Below are positions 7,253 to 10,094 of a DNA stretch of 10,094 nucleotides, piece by piece. Position numbers and translations under genes: made by a program. The DNA is taken from assembly GCA_031267635.1 (NCBI GenBank), contig JAIRYX010000403.1:1-10094 (forward strand). Direction: 5' to 3'. The stretch comes from Planctomycetaceae bacterium (GTDB lineage: Bacteria > Planctomycetota > Planctomycetia > Pirellulales > Thermoguttaceae). The notes beneath the pieces were generated by a model. The model ran no database searches, was not told the origin of the DNA, and saw only the letters and a program-made list of their open reading frames with translations. Every line of letters starts with the position of its first letter. Position 1 is the stretch's first letter.

Positions 7253-7317
7253 ACGTGTTGTCCTTTCAGTGACATACTTGTTATTCGGTGATTCGCTCAA
7301 AGCGAAACGAGAAAAAC

Positions 7318-7346
7318 ATTCTACACGATTCGAAATGGATTTGCAA
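7318..7346 (-). promoter_or_regulatory. Sigma-70-type promoter for the SMP-30-like gene
   Basis: Read on the - strand, TTGCAA (7341-7346) and TAGAAT (7318-7323) are separated by exactly 17 bp, close to the housekeeping consensus TTGACA/TATAAT. Transcription would start near 7311 and give a leader of about 58 nt before the ATG at 7252. This also argues against the longer upstream start at 7300. Confidence 0.7.
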
Positions 7347-7488
7347 ATATTTTATTTTTTCGTAACCGTCCATTTTCCGATGACAAGCCGCAATAAAAAG
7401 GACACGTGAGATTCTGGAGACTTCTGAATCAAGTGGCAAATGAGTCGGAGTAACAAATTTCGCTATCGTCTGCCTCAATAGAAAACTC

Positions 7489-7572
7489 TTATCCCGCCGA
7501 CGGCAACTGGATTTTAACCAACCGGTATCCACGAATTCTAAGCCTGTGATGTAATGTCTCTTGAGCGGACAT
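7489..7572 (-). CDS. Possible 27-codon small ORF with a good ribosome binding site
   Basis: On the - strand, AAGGAG (7578-7583) lies 5 nt before an ATG at 7570-7572. The reading frame runs 27 codons (beginning MSAQETLHHRLRIRGYRL) to TAA at 7489-7491. The peptide is basic and I do not recognise it. No clear promoter was found upstream. It may be a real small protein, the broken 5' end of a longer gene (another frame stays open to 7281), or chance. The ribosome binding site is the main reason to list it. Confidence 0.25.
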   Translation of the reverse strand: MSAQETLHHRLRIRGYRLVKIQLPSAG

Positions 7573-7670
7573 TTTGGCTCCTTTTATTGCAGCAATTTGC
7601 GATTTTAAAATGCTAACTCATATTACGCCCACTAAGTAAAAAAGCCGCCAAAATATTGTTCGTTGTTTTT

Positions 7671-7687
7671 TTACGCCGTAGGCGTAA
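7671..7687. repeat. Short perfect hairpin TTACGCC-GTA-GGCGTAA
   Basis: A 7-bp perfect stem with a 3-nt loop sits in the gene-poor region. A T run precedes it on the + strand, so it does not look like a + strand terminator. On the - strand it is followed by A residues. Its role is unknown. Confidence 0.5.
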
Positions 7688-7702
7688 TGCGGAGTCATTG
7701 TT

Positions 7703-7771
7703 CTACTACGAAGTTCCTCAATTTCTCGTGATATGAAAAATATCAAGTGAAATTGCGCGACTTTGTAGTAG
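7703..7771. repeat. 69-bp near-perfect hairpin, 32-bp arms and 5-nt loop
   Basis: Bases 7703-7734 pair with 7740-7771 around the loop GAAAA without any insertion or deletion. Of 32 positions, 26 are Watson-Crick pairs; two more form G-U wobbles in the + strand RNA but A-C mismatches in the - strand RNA. The ends are CTACTAC/GTAGTAG. A TTTTTT run follows at 7777-7782 on the + strand. It could be a strong + strand terminator, a small-RNA hairpin or a palindromic mobile unit. No gene on the + strand lies just before it. Confidence 0.8.
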
Positions 7772-7805
7772 TTATGATTTTTTAGAATGACCGTCAATTT
7801 GACCG

Positions 7806-8054
7806 TAAAACATTATTACTGCCGCCCTTATTTATAAAATTCCCTTAGTAGCCCGAATTGGCGTCAAGATGCGTCCTTATTCCCTGATGTTTTACCACCA
7901 AGGCGACGAAGACGCACAAAGGTTGTTCGTTATAAATCCTTGGTGCGACTTTTTCGCCTTTGCGGTAAAAAAATAAGGGCATAAGGGCGAGCTTGGGGGT
8001 TTGTTGGCTACTAAGGGAAGCTTGATCAATAAGGGCGGCGATAGTAAAGCCATT
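7806..8054. repeat. Large imperfect inverted repeat made of dispersed-repeat copies B (-) and C (+)
   Basis: Two arms of more than 100 bp mirror each other around a 15-nt centre (7923-7937). Paired positions sum to about 15860 along the arms, so there are almost no net indels. Examples: GCCGCCCTTAT 7821-7831 against 8029-8039, CCCTTAGTAGCC 7842-7853 against 8006-8017 (minus a 1-nt shift), and TTTACC 7891-7896 against GGTAAA 7964-7969. The inner 32 bp (7891-7922 against 7938-7969) match at 26 positions and contain ACCACCAAGGCGACGAAG. Weaker similarity continues outward to about 7795 and 8070. Copy C extends to 8140 and matches copy A over its full length. The left copy (B) lacks the recognisable outer end. 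Confidence 0.85.
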
Positions 8055-8140
8055 CGGGTAATTGCAATGGTTAAAGTCTTTCTTGTAGCTCTACAGTTGC
8101 CCAGTGCGGATTTATTAAGTTTGGGCGACTGAATAGTTAC
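7967..8140 (+). repeat. Dispersed repeat, copy C
   Basis: This copy has the same orientation and nearly the same length as copy A (309-484). Its right end, TTGGGCGACTGAATAGTTAC (8121-8140), forms a subterminal hairpin with CAGTTGCCCA (8094-8103). The right end is only 1 bp from the last recognisable transposase codon in the adjacent relic, so it marks a junction. Its left part is the right arm of the large inverted repeat. Confidence 0.75.
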
Positions 8141-8141
8141 C

Positions 8142-8231
8142 CCATTTCATGTACGTTTTAATCGAACGGAAAGCCAGTTCCACGTTCCAACGAAGAGTAT
8201 ACAACTCAATGACTTTATCGCACATGACCAA
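8142..8231 (-). pseudogene. IS4-family transposase fragment (YREK signature)
   Basis: Immediately after the gltX stop codon, and in the same frame, the - strand reads LVMCDKVIEL and then YTLRWNVELAFRSIK (about 8157-8201), then TYMKW. The spacing Y-x2-R-x3-E-x6-K matches the YREK signature around the catalytic glutamate of IS4-family DDE transposases. Only about 30 residues remain. The N-terminal part is absent because gltX occupies that position, and the C-terminal part is cut off where the dispersed-repeat end begins (8140). The frame runs on through the repeat to a stop at 8115-8117. It is a dead remnant and shows that an insertion sequence once lay next to gltX. Confidence 0.7.
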
Positions 8232-9797
8232 CTATGCAATCTTCTTCACATTTTTAATTCGCCAAATCGTTTTTTCTTTTCCAAGTATCGCAAGAATGTC
8301 GAACATCCCAACACCGACACTTTTGCCGGTGACGGCAACACGAAGAGCATGAATGATTTGTCCAATTTTTATTTGCTTTTCCTCAATGAAAGCGTGTAAT
8401 AATTTGTCGAGCGAGTCCGTGTCAAATGGGTTTTGTACCGCCAGTTTGTCGCAAAATTCTTCAAGTAGCGCAACCGCCGCTGGATCGTTTGCAATTCGTT
8501 TTTCATAGGCGGCTTTATCATAATTCAATTGGTCGTCCGGTGTGAAAAATTCGTCAAAGTCCAAAATATCGCCTACTAATTTGATTCGGTCGCCCGCCGC
8601 TTCGATGACTTTTTTGACAAGCGTTTCTGTCGCCGCATCAATTGTTTTGCCGATATAGTTCGCTTTTTGCAGGAACGGAATGCACAAAGCGTATTTTTCA
8701 TCGGTCGTTTTGGTTTGAATATGTTTTTCCTGAAATGATAACAATTTTTGCGGATCAAACGACGCGGCGGCTTTCGTCACACGTTCCAACGAAAAAAGTT
8801 CCGTCAATTCTTTCGGTGTGAAAAACTCCGATTTATCATCAAGCGACCAACCAAGCAGCGCAAGATAATTGACAATCGCTTCCGGCAAGAATCCGATTTT
8901 CTCATAAAAATCAATAATGACCGGATTAAACTCGTCCGACTTCACTTCTAACCCGATGCGTTTTGCGATTCGCTGTCCGTGTTCGACAAGGTTAGCAAAG
9001 TCGCGGTTTTTCAGATATTTATCTAATTTCCGCTTACTCAATTTTGTTTTGCTTCCCGGTTCCGCGACAAACGGAAGATGAGCGTATTCCGGCATATTAT
9101 AGCCCAGCGATTGAATGATGAAAACCTGACGCGGCGTGTTGGAAAGATGTTCTTCCGCGCGGATAACATGCGTAATTTGCAGTTCCTGATCGTCTACGAC
9201 ATTCGCCAGATGATAAAGACACGAGCCGTCGGCACGCTGAATCACATGGTCTTGTTCATTCGCCCAGTCAAAAGCAACATGACCGCGAATATGATCGTTA
9301 AGAACGAGCTGTCCGTCGCGCGGCATTTTGAGTCGCACGACATACGAGCGTCCTTCTTGCTCAAAACGGTTTGCATCGTCGTTTGTTTCCGCCATCCATC
9401 GGCGGCTGTAAACGAAAGTCCGCTTTTCGGCGGTCGCGGCGTCGCGTTCTCGCTGAATCTCTTCCGGTCGGGAATAATCACGGTATGCAAACCCGCGACG
9501 AAGTAATTCGTCCACGGCTTGTTGATACTTTCCAGAACGCTGCGACTGATAATAAGGAGCAAACTGTCCGCCGACAATTGGGCCTTCATCCCAATCAATG
9601 CCGAGCCATCGCAATCCGTCGAGAATCGGTTGCAACGCTTCTTCGACATTCCGCTGTTGGTCGGTGTCGTCGATGCGAAGGATAAATTGTCCATGATTGT
9701 TTTTCGCAAACAGTCGGCAAAATAACGCCGTGCGAACGCCGCCGATATGAAGATAGCCGGTCGGACTGGGGGCAAATCGTGTTCGAACTGTGGTCAT
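8232..9797 (-). CDS. gltX: Glutamate--tRNA ligase
   Basis: This is a class I aminoacyl-tRNA synthetase of 521 residues, which charges tRNA-Glu (possibly also tRNA-Gln for later transamidation) in the cytoplasm. The N-terminus RFAPSPTGYLHIGG holds the HIGH motif (HIGG, 17-20). RIDDTDQQRN (41-50), VIRAEEHLSNTPRQ (211-224) and the KMSKS equivalent KLSKR (252-256) are all present. The C-terminal anticodon-binding region ends in the usual pattern (LRVAVTGKSVG, then FDILAILGKEKTI), so the protein is complete although a transposase remnant follows directly. The sequence closely fits the long form I associate with Pirellulales. No Shine-Dalgarno sequence precedes the ATG, but the canonical start fixes it. 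No clear terminator is seen after the stop. Confidence 0.98.
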   Translation of the reverse strand: MTTVRTRFAPSPTGYLHIGGVRTALFCRLFAKNNHGQFILRIDDTDQQRNVEEALQPILDGLRWLGIDWDEGPIVGGQFAPYYQSQRSGKYQQAVDELLRRGFAYRDYSRPEEIQRERDAATAEKRTFVYSRRWMAETNDDANRFEQEGRSYVVRLKMPRDGQLVLNDHIRGHVAFDWANEQDHVIQRADGSCLYHLANVVDDQELQITHVIRAEEHLSNTPRQVFIIQSLGYNMPEYAHLPFVAEPGSKTKLSKRKLDKYLKNRDFANLVEHGQRIAKRIGLEVKSDEFNPVIIDFYEKIGFLPEAIVNYLALLGWSLDDKSEFFTPKELTELFSLERVTKAAASFDPQKLLSFQEKHIQTKTTDEKYALCIPFLQKANYIGKTIDAATETLVKKVIEAAGDRIKLVGDILDFDEFFTPDDQLNYDKAAYEKRIANDPAAVALLEEFCDKLAVQNPFDTDSLDKLLHAFIEEKQIKIGQIIHALRVAVTGKSVGVGMFDILAILGKEKTIWRIKNVKKIA

Positions 9798-9878
9798 GTG
9801 TTAATAAAGGAAGCGTAAAGAGTAAAAAAGAGTCCCAAGCAATAGTTTGTCCGTCGCACTTTGGTCGCAACAACCTTT

Positions 9879-9906
9879 ATTGTCTCTAAAAAATAAAATA
9901 TGTAAA
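9879..9906 (-). promoter_or_regulatory. gltX: Possible gltX promoter
   Basis: On the - strand, TTTACA (9901-9906) and GACAAT (9879-9884) are separated by 16 bp, a moderate match to the sigma-70 consensus. The leader would be about 75 nt. It lies only 8 bp from the end of repeat copy D, so that element may influence it. No other candidate in 9798-9913 looked better. Confidence 0.35.
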
Positions 9907-9913
9907 GTGAGCG

Positions 9914-10080
9914 TCACGATTCAGTTGCCCAAAACGCTTGAACGAAAAATAAGGGAATAAGGATGAATTCGGGGCGAACAAGGGAGCTTAATGAATCAGG
10001 ACTGGAAGAGTCATATTTATTGACCGTAACTTTCCGGTTGCCCGATGCGAGTTGATGCGGTTTGAGCGGCGGAATCGTGA
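9914..10080 (+). mobile_element. Dispersed repeat copy D: MITE-like element with 24-bp terminal inverted repeats
   Basis: The left end (9914-9937, beginning TCACGATTCAGTTGCCC) and the right end (10057-10080, ending GGAATCGTGA) match as inverted repeats at 19 of 24 positions, including 9 terminal bases on each side. The interior starts with AAAAATAAGGGAATAAGGA (9945-9963) and GAATTCGGG, like copies A-C, but is shorter and more diverged. The element is 167 bp with no ORF, which fits a miniature inverted-repeat element. No target-site duplication is evident in the flanks. I infer mobilisation by a related transposase; it is not shown by the sequence. Confidence 0.6.
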
Positions 10081-10094
10081 TTAGAAACTTTATC

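Noticed and set aside
7253..7300. N-terminal extension of the SMP-30-like protein to an ATG at 7300
   Set aside because: The ATG at 7252 has a good ribosome binding site and opens directly with a signal peptide. The extension would bury that signal.
7281..7532. 83-codon ORF on the - strand starting at GTG
   Set aside because: It has no ribosome binding site or known motif, and it overlaps the promoter of the SMP-30-like gene.
9803..9881. AATAAAGG/CCTTTATT inverted repeat in the gltX leader as a riboswitch or T-box
   Set aside because: It has only 8 AT-rich pairs over a 63-nt loop, and no T-box or other known leader motif was recognised.

Overview
The window reads as a stretch of chromosome from a member of the Planctomycetota, probably Pirellulales-like. 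The basis is recalled resemblance, not a search: the glutamyl-tRNA synthetase matches the long planctomycete type closely, a CinA-like/nucleotidyltransferase fusion is present, and there is a secreted beta-propeller protein with Q/R/N-rich tails. Base composition is moderate in genes and AT-rich between them. Genes are widely spaced and mostly single, with no clear operon.

Layout: 1-120 is an array of 14-bp palindromes every 21-22 bp, possibly continuing to the left. 187-300 can fold into a long nested hairpin ending in a T run. 309-484 is one copy (A) of a dispersed repeat. 512-1327 (+) encodes a TIM-barrel sugar isomerase/epimerase. 1537-3963 (+) is pheT, with an extended -10 upstream and a likely terminator downstream. 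4111-4334 is a clean 21-bp minisatellite. 4562-5860 (+) is the CinA-like/NMNAT-like fusion, followed by two hairpins with T runs. 6020-7252 (-) is a secreted SMP-30/gluconolactonase-like propeller with a good sigma-70-type promoter. 7324-8231 has no full-length gene: it holds a possible 27-codon ORF, a 69-bp hairpin, a large inverted repeat made of two more copies (B and C) of the dispersed repeat, and an IS4-family transposase remnant that continues the gltX reading frame just past its stop codon. 8232-9797 (-) is gltX. 9914-10080 is a fourth, diverged copy (D) with clear 24-bp terminal inverted repeats.

The core genes serve aminoacyl-tRNA synthesis (pheT, gltX) and probably pyridine-nucleotide chemistry (the fusion). 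The other two are accessory carbohydrate-type enzymes of unknown substrate. Nothing links the five genes into one pathway. The unusual content is between the genes: two independent arrays of period 21, and a family of small inverted-repeat elements whose ends (TTGGGCAACTGAATCGT) recur in both orientations. One copy of that end abuts a transposase fragment, which suggests a MITE-like family. No tRNA, rRNA or CRISPR array was recognised by eye.
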